This document shows, one piece after another, positions 9,411-18,086 of a stretch of 64,000 nucleotides of DNA (position 1 is its first letter; each line of letters starts with the position of its first letter). Origin of the DNA: CAVQEK01 sp964596645 (GTDB lineage Bacteria > Bacteroidota > Bacteroidia > Cytophagales > Cyclobacteriaceae); assembly GCA_964596645.1 (NCBI GenBank), contig CAZQVB010000003.1, positions 1 to 64,000 of the forward strand, written 5' to 3'. The notes beneath the pieces were generated by a model that made no database searches, had not been told where the DNA came from, and saw only the letters and a list, made by a program, of their open reading frames with translations. Made by a program: the position numbers and the translations under genes.

Positions 9411-10961
9411 TTATTGTTCACCCTCGGCCCAATCCGGTTTAGGAAACTTACGGATGGGGCTGTAGCGCACGTAGCTTTCCCAAATATCACCATCGCCCGT
9501 CACACGCGGGTCTTGGGTGTCGGTAAGTCTTTGTTGCAGATCGTTGCGCATGGTGGCGAGTATCTCTGAGTATGCAGGATCATCCGCTATATTTTTAAGA
9601 CAGCCTGGGTCTTCCGACACCCGGTAGAGCTCCTCTTCCGGTCGCTTGGCAGTGGCCCATTCGAAGTATTGTTCAATGACGGGGTCTTCGCGGTTTTCGA
9701 AGATGTAACTCTTTGAAAACTCATCGATGTCGTGGTAGCCGGGTACCAGCTGTTCGTTGTCGTTGTAGCGCAATGGTGCACCTGCCGGCCAGCGCTCTGG
9801 CTTAAAGTTTCTGATGTATAAATAATCTTGTGTGCGCATGGCGCGAGAGGGATAAGTGAGGTTGTTCCAGCGTGAGCTGGAGTGACGCTCCCGCCCCGCA
9901 TACACCGCATGACGATTTTCATCCACCAGTCCCTCGCGCTCACTCAACAATATATGCATTAGACTTTTGCCGGACATCGCGTATTCTCCCGGATGTTCCA
10001 CCTCGGCCAGTTCCAATATGGTGGGTGCTATATCTGTAAGGCTCACCATGTCGAGCACCGAACGGCCCGGCTTGGCACGATCGCCCCAGCGCGCTGCCAG
10101 GGGCATGTGTATACCATATTCGTAGAGATTGGCCTTAGCCCGGGGAAAAGGCATGCCATTGTCGGAAGTCACGATGATCACTGTGTTGTCCAGTTCGCCA
10201 ATGTCTTCCAGTTCGGCGATCATGCGGCCCAAATGCATGTCGAAATACTCGATTTCGTACAGATAATCTGCTATGTCGCTTTTCACATCGGCCACGGCTG
10301 GCAGGAATGGCGGCACTTCTATGGCCGCGGTGTCTATGCCATTTCGCAGGCCAATGCCCTCATCGTAGGCACGATGTGGCTCGCTGCCACCATACCAGAA
10401 GCAGAAAGGCTGGCCTTCGGCACGCTGCTCGAGAAAGCTTTTGAAGTTGGCTGCGTAGTCGGTATTGCGTATGTGGGGCGGTGCGTCTGCAACTTTAAGT
10501 TCATTAAATTCTTTGCCGGCAGGGTTGTACGTGCGCCCGGACACTTCATAGTTGCCCGGCCCCCAGCCTTTGCCGGTGAAGCCAACATGGTAGCCATGCT
10601 CGGCCAGCAGGTCGGTATAGGTTACATATTGGGTGGGGAAACCGCTGGCATGTGTGCCGGCATCTTCAATTTGCCATATGTGCCGACCGGTAAGTATGGA
10701 TGCCCTTGACGGGCTGCAACCTGGCGCAGCAGAAAACCCATGATAAAACAAAATACCTTCGCGGGCCACGCGATCGAAGTTGGGTGTGCGGGCGGCCGAG
10801 TACCCATAGGCGCCTGCGTGCGGGAAGGACTGATCGTCGGAAATGGCGAAGAGTATATTGGGTCGTTTTGATTCGGTACGCTCAATGGTCGTTTGATTTT
10901 TTGAGGAACAGGCAGAGAACAGGCATGCGATGCCAATTGCCATGATTGAAAAAATACGCAT
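9411..10961 (-). CDS. lipoprotein sulfatase (formylglycine-dependent, S1 family)
   Basis: 516 residues with a lipobox ending at C18 (CLFSAC). The sulfatase signature G-C-S-P-S-R-A-S-I-L-T-G-R starts around residue 81, with C82 as the residue converted to formylglycine. Metal-site segments include ISDDQSF near the start and VTSDNGMPFPRAK. It is clearly paralogous to the sulfatase at 28037-29527: both share GMPFPRAKA, LYEYG and RWPAG blocks. Such enzymes remove sulfate esters from glycans or other metabolites. It sits outside the polysaccharide locus in GC-rich host-like DNA, next to a phosphotriesterase-like gene, so its substrate cannot be assigned. Confidence 0.9.
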   Translation of the reverse strand: MRIFSIMAIGIACLFSACSSKNQTTIERTESKRPNILFAISDDQSFPHAGAYGYSAARTPNFDRVAREGILFYHGFSAAPGCSPSRASILTGRHIWQIEDAGTHASGFPTQYVTYTDLLAEHGYHVGFTGKGWGPGNYEVSGRTYNPAGKEFNELKVADAPPHIRNTDYAANFKSFLEQRAEGQPFCFWYGGSEPHRAYDEGIGLRNGIDTAAIEVPPFLPAVADVKSDIADYLYEIEYFDMHLGRMIAELEDIGELDNTVIIVTSDNGMPFPRAKANLYEYGIHMPLAARWGDRAKPGRSVLDMVSLTDIAPTILELAEVEHPGEYAMSGKSLMHILLSEREGLVDENRHAVYAGRERHSSSRWNNLTYPSRAMRTQDYLYIRNFKPERWPAGAPLRYNDNEQLVPGYHDIDEFSKSYIFENREDPVIEQYFEWATAKRPEEELYRVSEDPGCLKNIADDPAYSEILATMRNDLQQRLTDTQDPRVTGDGDIWESYVRYSPIRKFPKPDWAEGEQ

Positions 10962-11099
10962 GATGGGATTGGTTTAGTTTACGCTAAAGAAAATGATGGC
11001 GGCTAAAATTACAAAAAAACCAACCCCATGTACAAAACACACCGATGAGCCGGAGGAAAATTTATCGCTATTATTGTTGCTCACTTTCTGCCACTTACC

Positions 11100-12608
11100 A
11101 TGCGCCACCTCTTTTACACGATCTCTGTTGCTGTACTCCTGGTCATTGCGGTCATTGCATTTTTTTATCCTTCCGTGCTGTATGCTTTGGTGGTAGTGGT
11201 TCCTTTGATCGCCATTGGCTTGTACAACACCGCACAGAAAAAGCACACCATACTGCGCAATTTCCCTGTAGTGGGTTATTTCAGATATTTCTTCGAGATG
11301 ATATCGCCCGAAATACAGCAGTACTTTATAGAGCGGGCTACCGATGGCCGCCCGTTCAGCCGCAACCACCGCGGCCTGGTATATAAAAGAGCAAAAAACG
11401 TAAACGAAACCCACCCCTTTGGCACCCAGCACGACATCGACACCTTGATGTATCACGGCTTGCGGCACTCCATCTATGCACTGCCGCCGCAAGAAGATGC
11501 CCCGCGTGTGATCATCGGCAATGATCAGTGCAAGCAGCCCTATGTGGCTTCCCTGCTCAACATCTCTGCTATGAGCTTCGGCTCCATCAGCAAAAATGCC
11601 ATACTGGCCATGGGCAAAGGTGCGCATATGGGGAATTTCTACTTAAACACAGGCGAAGGTGGCCTGTCGGAACATCATCTGAAATCGGGCGGCGATCTGG
11701 TGTGGCAAATCGGCACGGCCTACTTCGGCTGCCGAGGTGAAGATGGCGCCTTTGACCCGGAGCAGTTTCGGGAAAAGGCCGCTCATGAGCAGGTGCGCAT
11801 GATAGAGCTGAAACTGTCGCAAGGGGCCAAGCCCGGCCATGGCGGCGTGTTGCCCGCCATCAAAAATAATGAAGAAATTGCCCGCAACAGAGGCATACAG
11901 CCACATGTCGCCGTCATATCCCCACCTGGCCATGTGGAGTTTTCCGATGCCAAAGGATTGCTACAATTCCTGCAAAAGCTGCGCGAACTGTCCGGGGGTA
12001 AACCTGTAGGATTTAAACTGTGCATTGGCCGCACCGAGGAGTTTGTGGAAATATGCGGGCAAATGCACGACACCGGCATCATCCCCGACTTTGTGACCAT
12101 AGACGGTGCTGAGGGCGGCACCGGGGCGGCTCCACTGGAATTTGCTGATTCGGTAGGCATGCCGCTGGAAACGGCCCTCATATTTGTTCATAATACGCTG
12201 AAACAACACCAGCTGCGCGATAAAATAAAAGTCATAGCCAGCGGCAAGATCATCACTGCCGCTTCCATGCTCAAGGTGCTGGTGATAGGTGCGGATATAT
12301 GCAATTCGGCCAGGGCCTTTATGTTTGCGACTGGCTGCATTCAGGCCTTGCGCTGCAACACCAACCAATGCCCCACCGGGGTCACCACCCAGGACCCTCT
12401 ACTGGTAAAAGGCCTGGTGGTAGAAGACAAGAAAGACAGGGTTTTCCATTTTCAGAAAAATACGCTCAGGGCCGTCATGGAGCTGCTGGCAGCCTGCGGC
12501 AAAACTAAATTCACCCAGCTGAATAAGGAGATTTTTATTCGAGGAGCGGAAATGGCCAGAATGCAAGACCGCTTTTTCGACTTGCATACTGGCGAGCAGC
12601 CGGTATGA
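11100..12608 (+). CDS. FMN-binding glutamate synthase family protein (GltB central-domain-like)
   Basis: 502 residues. The N-terminus has one or two membrane-like helices (residues about 5-42). The rest is the FMN/Fe-S domain of glutamate synthase: NISAMSFGS, GEGGLS, KPGHGG, GFKLCIG, TIDGAEGGTGAAP and LRCNTNQCPTGV, with cysteines placed for a 3Fe-4S cluster. Stand-alone proteins of this family lack the glutaminase domain of GltB, and their reaction is not well defined. It is divergent from the sulfatase gene (138 bases apart) and followed after about 50 bases by a convergent lipoprotein gene. Confidence 0.88.
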   Translation: MRHLFYTISVAVLLVIAVIAFFYPSVLYALVVVVPLIAIGLYNTAQKKHTILRNFPVVGYFRYFFEMISPEIQQYFIERATDGRPFSRNHRGLVYKRAKNVNETHPFGTQHDIDTLMYHGLRHSIYALPPQEDAPRVIIGNDQCKQPYVASLLNISAMSFGSISKNAILAMGKGAHMGNFYLNTGEGGLSEHHLKSGGDLVWQIGTAYFGCRGEDGAFDPEQFREKAAHEQVRMIELKLSQGAKPGHGGVLPAIKNNEEIARNRGIQPHVAVISPPGHVEFSDAKGLLQFLQKLRELSGGKPVGFKLCIGRTEEFVEICGQMHDTGIIPDFVTIDGAEGGTGAAPLEFADSVGMPLETALIFVHNTLKQHQLRDKIKVIASGKIITAASMLKVLVIGADICNSARAFMFATGCIQALRCNTNQCPTGVTTQDPLLVKGLVVEDKKDRVFHFQKNTLRAVMELLAACGKTKFTQLNKEIFIRGAEMARMQDRFFDLHTGEQPV

Positions 12609-12659
12609 TGGGCTCTTGCTATTCAGTAGAGTTATCCCACTCAAGACCTTCCACCAATG

Positions 12660-13412
12660 TTATTCTTCTACCAACACATCTTCAGGCTTACGCACATAAA
12701 ACGAGCTATCGTCGGCATCTTCCACCAGCAAACCTCTTTCTCCGCGGCCCAATATTCTGACAGAGATGTATTGGCCTCTGGTATTTTTAATTTTGACCAG
12801 CCGGCCTACCTCGTAAAAAGAGTCATTTTTCTTTGTCAAAAACAAATCGGAAACATCGGCCGTACGCTCTTCGCTGTTGCCGTCCAGGTCGGCGATCCTA
12901 AAGTTGTTTTTGGGTAAAACTTCCTTTACTACAAAAGCTACGGGCAAAGCCGCGTTCTTTTGAAATCTGGCTGTAAACAGCTTCACCGTGTCGCCCACCG
13001 AAATGCCATGGGCGGAATACACGGGCTTGTTGTCCTGGGGTGTATTAAATAAAGGCTGAACGCTACCCTGCTCACCACCACCAAAGCGCACAATATCTGC
13101 CGAAATGGTGACCGTAGTGCGAGAGAACAGCACATAGAATGCTTCGCGAAAGTCGACCGACACATTGGCAAAAGCCTCTCCCCTGCGCAAAGGATGGTTG
13201 GCGTACATGTTTTGCTTGGCCTCGAGCACCATCGACTCCTTGTTCAACCCACCTATGCCCAGCACCTTGGAGGCGTACGACTTGCCTATGGCCATGCCTA
13301 CCAACTGAAAGTCGGTGCCCTGCAGGCTGGCATTGCCCGACATATTGCCCCAATGCACAGCGCAACTGCACAAGAGAAAAGGAAATAGCATTATCAAACT
13401 GAGCTTTTTCAT
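12660..13412 (-). CDS. lipoprotein, DUF6567-like
   Basis: 250 residues from ATG 13412, which gives a lipoprotein leader (MKKLSLIMLFPFLLCSC). The frame opens 18 codons earlier, but that extension disrupts the leader. After the lipid cysteine the sequence AVHWGNMSGNASL and a glycine-rich GIGGLNKESMVLEAK segment resemble small Bacteroidota lipoproteins I recall as DUF6567. The C-terminal half (VGRLVKIKNTRGQYISVRILG) looks like a small beta-barrel binding module. Function unknown. Confidence 0.75.
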   Translation of the reverse strand: MKKLSLIMLFPFLLCSCAVHWGNMSGNASLQGTDFQLVGMAIGKSYASKVLGIGGLNKESMVLEAKQNMYANHPLRRGEAFANVSVDFREAFYVLFSRTTVTISADIVRFGGGEQGSVQPLFNTPQDNKPVYSAHGISVGDTVKLFTARFQKNAALPVAFVVKEVLPKNNFRIADLDGNSEERTADVSDLFLTKKNDSFYEVGRLVKIKNTRGQYISVRILGRGERGLLVEDADDSSFYVRKPEDVLVEE

Positions 13413-13788
13413 GATTAGGACTTTTTGTGAAAAAATAAACCTGTATTGTATCAGGGTAAAACACACATCGAATGGCGATATGATGAACGAATTTATTTAA
13501 GAATATCGGATAAAAGACGTCAGCCTTGCCAATATATTTATGGAGCACAGGTGCATACCCCAGCGCGCTTTGCATCTTAAGAAAAAAGTAAATAAGTGCC
13601 CGTCGCCCATATGCCAAAGCAGCGGAAAAATGGCCATTTGGTGTATTTTTTTCTAATTTGCCGCGGCGAATACGTCAACAATAAATATGTGCCAATATGT
13701 CGATATATGGATTGGCTGGAAACTAACCTGCCAGAGCCAGTTTGGCTACTATTGAAACAACGCCTTTACAAAAAATAACACTTAAAGC
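13413..13788. other. divergent intergenic region
   Basis: About 375 bases between the DUF6567-like lipoprotein (minus) and the M42 peptidase (plus), so it must hold both promoters. A 23-codon reading frame (ATG 13707 to TAA 13778, MDWLETNLPEPVW...) ends 10 bases before the peptidase start and could be a leader peptide, but nothing proves translation. No perfect TTG/TAnnTTTG pair was found. Confidence 0.45.
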
Positions 13789-14859
13789 ATGAAGAAGAAG
13801 GAAAAAGCCTTTCTATACGAATACCTGAATAGTGAGTCGCCGACCGGCTTTGAAAGCAGCGGACAACAAGTGTGGCTTGACTACATGAAGCCCCTTGTAG
13901 ACGAATATTTCACGGACACTTACGGCACGGCTGTGGGCGTCATCAATCCCAAAGCAGCTTATCGGGTGGTGATAGAGGCGCATTGCGATGAGATATCCTG
14001 GTTTGTCAACTACATCACCAAAGAAGGCTACATACACGTGATCCGCAACGGCGGCTCCGACTACATGATAGCCCCATCGAAAAAGGCGCGCATTCACGGC
14101 GACAGTGGCGTGGTGCCGGCGGTGTTTGGCTGGCCGGCCATACATGTGCGCGAAAAGCGCGAGGAAGGCAAGATGAACGTGGAAAATGTAGTGCTCGACT
14201 GCGGCGCTGAGTCAGACGAGGAGGTGCGCAACATGGGTGTGCAGGTGGGCAGCGTGGTCACCTTCGACGATCAGCTCTCCGAGCTCAACAACCGCTACCT
14301 GGCCGGCCGCGCCCTCGACAATCGCATCGGTGGCTACATGATTGCCCAGGTGGCGCGTATGCTGCACGAAAAAAAGACAAAGCTGCCCTTTGGCCTGTAC
14401 GTGACCAATGCCGTGCAGGAAGAAATAGGCCTGCGCGGCGCTGAAATGATCGCCCGGCGCATAAAGCCCAATGTGGCCATCATCACCGATGTATGCCACG
14501 ACACGTCATCGCCCGGCTACAGCAAGGTGAAGCAGGGCGACCAAAAGGCCGGCAAAGGACCCGTGCTTACGTTTGCCCCTGCCGTGCACAACAATGTGCT
14601 GAAGATGCTTTTTGATGTAGCCGACAAAAAGAAAATACCCTATCAGCGCGCCGCTGCCAGCCGCTTTAGCGGCACCGATACCGATGCATTTGCTTACTCC
14701 AACGAAGGCGTAGCCTCAGCGCTGATCTCTCTTCCGCTCAAGTACATGCACACCACGGTAGAAATGGCCCACATGGACGATATAGACAATGTGATAGCGC
14801 TGATGTATCAATTTTTGGTGCAGCTGGAAGACGGACATGATTTTCGGTACATAAAATAA
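13789..14859 (+). CDS. M42 family metallopeptidase (glutamyl/tetrahedral aminopeptidase type)
   Basis: 356 residues, normal for the family. Metal and catalytic residues are visible: H65 and D67 in EAHCDE, D177 in RALDNRIGG, the catalytic pair E211-E212 in QEEIGLRGA, D234 in ITDVCHD, and H321 in YMHTTVEMAH. M42 enzymes are cytoplasmic dinuclear-metal aminopeptidases that trim peptides released by proteasome-like or Lon/Clp proteases. No signal peptide is present. It is the first gene of a run with gcvT (22-base gap) and comB. Confidence 0.93.
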   Translation: MKKKEKAFLYEYLNSESPTGFESSGQQVWLDYMKPLVDEYFTDTYGTAVGVINPKAAYRVVIEAHCDEISWFVNYITKEGYIHVIRNGGSDYMIAPSKKARIHGDSGVVPAVFGWPAIHVREKREEGKMNVENVVLDCGAESDEEVRNMGVQVGSVVTFDDQLSELNNRYLAGRALDNRIGGYMIAQVARMLHEKKTKLPFGLYVTNAVQEEIGLRGAEMIARRIKPNVAIITDVCHDTSSPGYSKVKQGDQKAGKGPVLTFAPAVHNNVLKMLFDVADKKKIPYQRAAASRFSGTDTDAFAYSNEGVASALISLPLKYMHTTVEMAHMDDIDNVIALMYQFLVQLEDGHDFRYIK

Positions 14860-14881
14860 GGTAGATGACTACACGCATGGC

Positions 14882-15961
14882 ATGAAAAAAACTGCACTTT
14901 ATCAAAAACATATAGATGTCGGGGCCAAGATGGTGCCTTTTGCCGGCTACGAAATGCCCGTTCGGTACGGCTCCGACAAAGAAGAGCACATCAACGTGCG
15001 CAGCAATGTGGGCGTATTCGACGTATCGCACATGGGCGAGTTTTTAATAAAAGGTCCCAAAGCGCTTGACCTCATACAGAAAGTATGTAGCAACGACGCC
15101 TCCAAACTCACCATTGGAAAAGTGCAATACTCCTGCCTGCCCAATACCACCGGTGGCATAGTCGACGATCTGCTGGTGTACAAGCTCGATGAGCAAGAGT
15201 ACATGCTGGTGGTGAACGCTTCCAACATAGAGAAGGACTGGAACTGGATAAGCAGCCAAAAAGAGATGGGTGCTGTGATGGAAAATATTTCTGACGACAT
15301 ATCGCTGGTGGCCGTACAAGGGCCCAATGCCGCCAGGGTAATCGCCAAACTCACTGATGTAGCCATAGCTGAAATGGAATACTACACCTTCCGCAAGGGG
15401 CGCATTGGCCAGGTGACCGATGGCGTGATCATTTCTGCTACCGGGTACACCGGTGCCGGTGGCTTTGAGATTTATATGTACAACCGGTTCGCCGCAGAAA
15501 TTTGGGATGCCATATTTGACGCCGGCGCTGAATATGGCATACAGCCGGCCGGGCTGGGTGCCCGCGACACACTGCGCCTGGAAATGGGCTATTGCCTGTA
15601 TGGCAATGACATAGATGAGAGCACCTCGCCCATTGAAGCCGGGCTCGGATGGATCACCAAGTTCAGCAAACCCTTTGTACATCACCAGGCGCTGAAAGCA
15701 GAAAAAGAACAAGGCCCCAAGCGCAAGCTCATATCCTTTCGCATGGTAGACAAAGGGATACCCCGGCATGGCTATCCGCTGCAGGCTGAAGATGGCAGCC
15801 CCATCGGCCAGGTGACCAGCGGCACCATGTCGCCCTCGCTCAACTGCGGCATAGGCATGGGCTACGTGAAAAGTGAACACGCCAAAGCCGGCAGCAAAGT
15901 GCAGGTAGAGATCAGGGGAAAATCACTACTGGCAGAAATTGTAAAACCCCCACTTGTATAA
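14882..15961 (+). CDS. gcvT: aminomethyltransferase, glycine cleavage T protein
   Basis: 359 residues, full length. Diagnostic segments: GYEMPVRYG, FDVSHMGEF, GGIVDDLLVY (folate/aminomethyl-lipoyl site aspartates D95/D96), VQGPNA, TGYTGAGGFEIY and GLGARDTLRLEMGYCLYGNDI. It transfers the methylene group from aminomethylated lipoyl-H protein to tetrahydrofolate, releasing ammonia, in the cytoplasmic glycine cleavage system. The other components (GcvH, GcvP) are not in the window. It is probably co-transcribed with the M42 peptidase upstream and comB downstream (35-base gap). No glycine riboswitch was seen upstream. Confidence 0.95.
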   Translation: MKKTALYQKHIDVGAKMVPFAGYEMPVRYGSDKEEHINVRSNVGVFDVSHMGEFLIKGPKALDLIQKVCSNDASKLTIGKVQYSCLPNTTGGIVDDLLVYKLDEQEYMLVVNASNIEKDWNWISSQKEMGAVMENISDDISLVAVQGPNAARVIAKLTDVAIAEMEYYTFRKGRIGQVTDGVIISATGYTGAGGFEIYMYNRFAAEIWDAIFDAGAEYGIQPAGLGARDTLRLEMGYCLYGNDIDESTSPIEAGLGWITKFSKPFVHHQALKAEKEQGPKRKLISFRMVDKGIPRHGYPLQAEDGSPIGQVTSGTMSPSLNCGIGMGYVKSEHAKAGSKVQVEIRGKSLLAEIVKPPLV

Positions 15962-15996
15962 CTACCTTAGACGCTGCGATAGATTAATAGCAAACG

Positions 15997-16778
15997 ATGA
16001 TTAAGACAATAGACATTTGCCTGTCTCCAGACATGATCGACGCCTATTCGCTGCCGGGCAGCGTGGTGGTGGTCACCGATATATTGCGTGCCAGCAGCTG
16101 CATCACTACAGCCATAGCGCATGGTGTTGCGGCCATCAAAGCGGTAGATTCGCTCAACGACTGTCGCGAGCTCACCTCCAAAGGCTATATTGGCGCTGCA
16201 GAGCGTGGAGGACAAAAAGTGGACGGATTTGATCTTGGCAATTCACCGTTCAGCTACATGGATCCTATGCTGAAAGACCGAAAAATAGCCCTCACTACCA
16301 CCAACGGCACCCAGGCCATCACGCGCTCAGAGGGGGCCAGTCAGATTTTGATCGGCTCATTTCTCAACTTCAAAAGCCTGGTGAACCTTCTCAATAGAGT
16401 CAAAGATTTCTTTGTTGTTNNNNNNNNNNCCTGGTGAACTACCTGCACAAGTCGCCCTACGATATACTGATACACTGCGCCGGCTGGAAGGGCAAGGTGA
16501 ATATGGAAGACACCTTATTTGCAGGTGCACTGGCCGAAGCGCTGGGCAGCGGTTTTGAAAATGACAGCGACGCGCCGCTGCTGGCCACAGAAGTGTATCG
16601 CAATGCGAAAAGCGACCTCAAAAAATTTCTGTCGGCATCGTCGCATGTGCAGCGTCTGCAAAACCTGGGGCGAGAAGAAGATATTGACTTCTGCCTGCAG
16701 TTCGACAAATATCCGGTGATACCCGTGATGCGCGACGGGCATATTGTGCGCATGACCCTGCACGATATGCTTTTCTAA
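15997..16778 (+). CDS. comB: 2-phosphosulfolactate phosphatase, interrupted by a sequencing gap
   Basis: The left part (from ATG 15997) has VTDILRASSCITTA and TTNGTQAI; the right part has DILIHCAGWKGK and EDTLFAGAL, all typical of ComB. A run of 10 N at 16420-16429 lies between them and the two parts are in different frames. The 10-mer CCTGGTGAAC occurs at 16377-16386 and again at 16430-16439. Joining at this repeat (removing 53 bases) gives one frame, FKSLVN-YLHKSPYD, and a 242-residue protein of normal family length. The gene is therefore probably intact. ComB hydrolyses phosphosulfolactate to sulfolactate; no comA is nearby. Confidence 0.9.
16420..16429. other. assembly gap (10 N)
   Basis: Ten undetermined bases inside comB. 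They look like a fixed-length scaffold spacer rather than a measured gap, because collapsing the duplicated 10-mer on both sides restores an uninterrupted gene with no missing residues. Confidence 0.95.
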
Positions 16779-16784
16779 TACATA

Positions 16785-16811
16785 AAGCCGCTACCTGTGC
16801 TGTAGTGGTTT
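16785..16811 (+). terminator. hairpin terminator after comB
   Basis: AAGCCGCTAC at 16785-16794 pairs with GTAGTGGTTT at 16802-16811 (two G-U pairs) around a 7-nt loop, followed by GGTCTTTTCCTT. It lies 6 bases past the comB stop and probably ends the M42-gcvT-comB transcript. Confidence 0.55.
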
Positions 16812-16861
16812 GGTCTTTTCCTTCTGCAACTGCCTGTATGGAAGGTGGCGAAGAAGAGCCG

Positions 16862-17812
16862 TTAGAAACGGCCCATGTTCTGCTGCATATACAAGTCCAT
16901 CAGTCTGTTCAAAAACTCTTCTTTTCTTATGGACATGCCTACGTGGCTATTTGGCTCCTTTCCCTCATCTATTACGGTAAAACCACCATCGATCACCCGC
17001 ACATGTGCCGGCCTGGTGGTGAATAGCTCGGGCCACAGCAGCATACCGATGGCTACCGGGTCAAACAAAGTGGGATCGGGCCATGACTTATCCCGGTTCC
17101 ACAAAGTATAGCTGGCACTGAGAAAATCGGTGAGCGGGGTGCGGCGTTGATCTACCTGGCGACGCAGGTCTTCGGCAAATTTCACAAAAGTAATGTCTAG
17201 GCCCGCATACACTATGTCGGCGCCTGAAGCGGCAAATTTCCTGGAGGCCTCCACATCTGCCCGCACATTCCACTCAGCAGCCGGTACGGGTCGGTCGTTG
17301 TAGCCTACGTAAAAGGACCCAAACATAGCATATACCTTTTTGGCCAGCTTAAGGGCCTCCGGGTCTTTGTCTATCACATCGGCGATATTGGGTACAGGCC
17401 CTACGGTGATCAGCACCACTTCGTTGGGGTATTTTCGCAGGTTTTCTATGATAAAGTCGGCGGCACCCTGTTGAATGGGTTTTTTCATTTCGAAACCCTC
17501 ACCATAGTAAAACTGTGCGGAATAGTGGTCTTTGGTATGGCGGCCAATCACCACGGGCACATCTTCCCGGCCAATCTCGTACAGCAGCCTGCTGGCCATC
17601 TGGCCACGTTTTGCCGTGTTGCCGTAATCCATCACCACGCCCAGCACCTCCAACTGAGGCGCCGCCAACAGCATGGCCAGGGCATAGGCATCATCTACAT
17701 CGTCGCCCAGGTCGCAGTCAAATATTACTTTTTGTTTTCCCTGGGCACTTGCAGGCAGCGCAGAGCAGCACACAGCCATTACGGCGAGGCAGAAGGTGAA
17801 TAGCGTTTTCAT
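16862..17812 (-). CDS. secreted inosine/uridine-preferring nucleoside hydrolase
   Basis: 316 residues. A signal peptide ends in SALPASAQG, so the enzyme is periplasmic or secreted, unlike the cytoplasmic enterobacterial versions. The calcium-binding aspartate cluster FDCDLGDDVDDAYAL (residues 31-45) is the family hallmark, followed by EVLGVVMDYGNTAKR, LITVGPVPNIAD and WNVRADVEAS. The family cleaves ribonucleosides to base plus ribose, here presumably for scavenging extracellular nucleosides. It converges on comB and is divergent from the oxidoreductase at 18087. Confidence 0.9.
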   Translation of the reverse strand: MKTLFTFCLAVMAVCCSALPASAQGKQKVIFDCDLGDDVDDAYALAMLLAAPQLEVLGVVMDYGNTAKRGQMASRLLYEIGREDVPVVIGRHTKDHYSAQFYYGEGFEMKKPIQQGAADFIIENLRKYPNEVVLITVGPVPNIADVIDKDPEALKLAKKVYAMFGSFYVGYNDRPVPAAEWNVRADVEASRKFAASGADIVYAGLDITFVKFAEDLRRQVDQRRTPLTDFLSASYTLWNRDKSWPDPTLFDPVAIGMLLWPELFTTRPAHVRVIDGGFTVIDEGKEPNSHVGMSIRKEEFLNRLMDLYMQQNMGRF

Positions 17813-18086
17813 TATTTTCTATTTAGGGTTGTATAAACAAGCAGATCGAAATCTTTCATCGGGTGTCAGCGTGACATGCACAACCGAGGTTGCGGTGCCC
17901 TATGCGTCACTGCAAATATTTATATTTCCGCGCAAGCGCAAAATGCTCATCGCAAATTCTTACAGCCTCTCACGTGCGAAAGTAAAAACCAGTGGGCGTA
18001 TACCTTTTACACCTGGTGGTTAATTGTTGAAAGGCAATAACTTTACTTCTTCAGGGCTGGTTCTACACATTAAAATACTACACGTA

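Noticed and set aside
10974..11627. 217-codon minus-strand frame over the start of the GltB-like gene
   Set aside because: Antisense to conserved FMN-domain sequence; no leader or domain.
13596..13778. 60-codon frame upstream of the M42 gene
   Set aside because: Translation is unremarkable; only the last 23 codons look possibly translated, and this is noted under the intergenic region.
14860..14881. Glycine riboswitch before gcvT
   Set aside because: Only 22 bases separate gcvT from the M42 gene; no room and no conserved core.
15044..15880. 278-codon minus-strand frame within gcvT
   Set aside because: Complementary shadow of a gene with unmistakable GcvT motifs.
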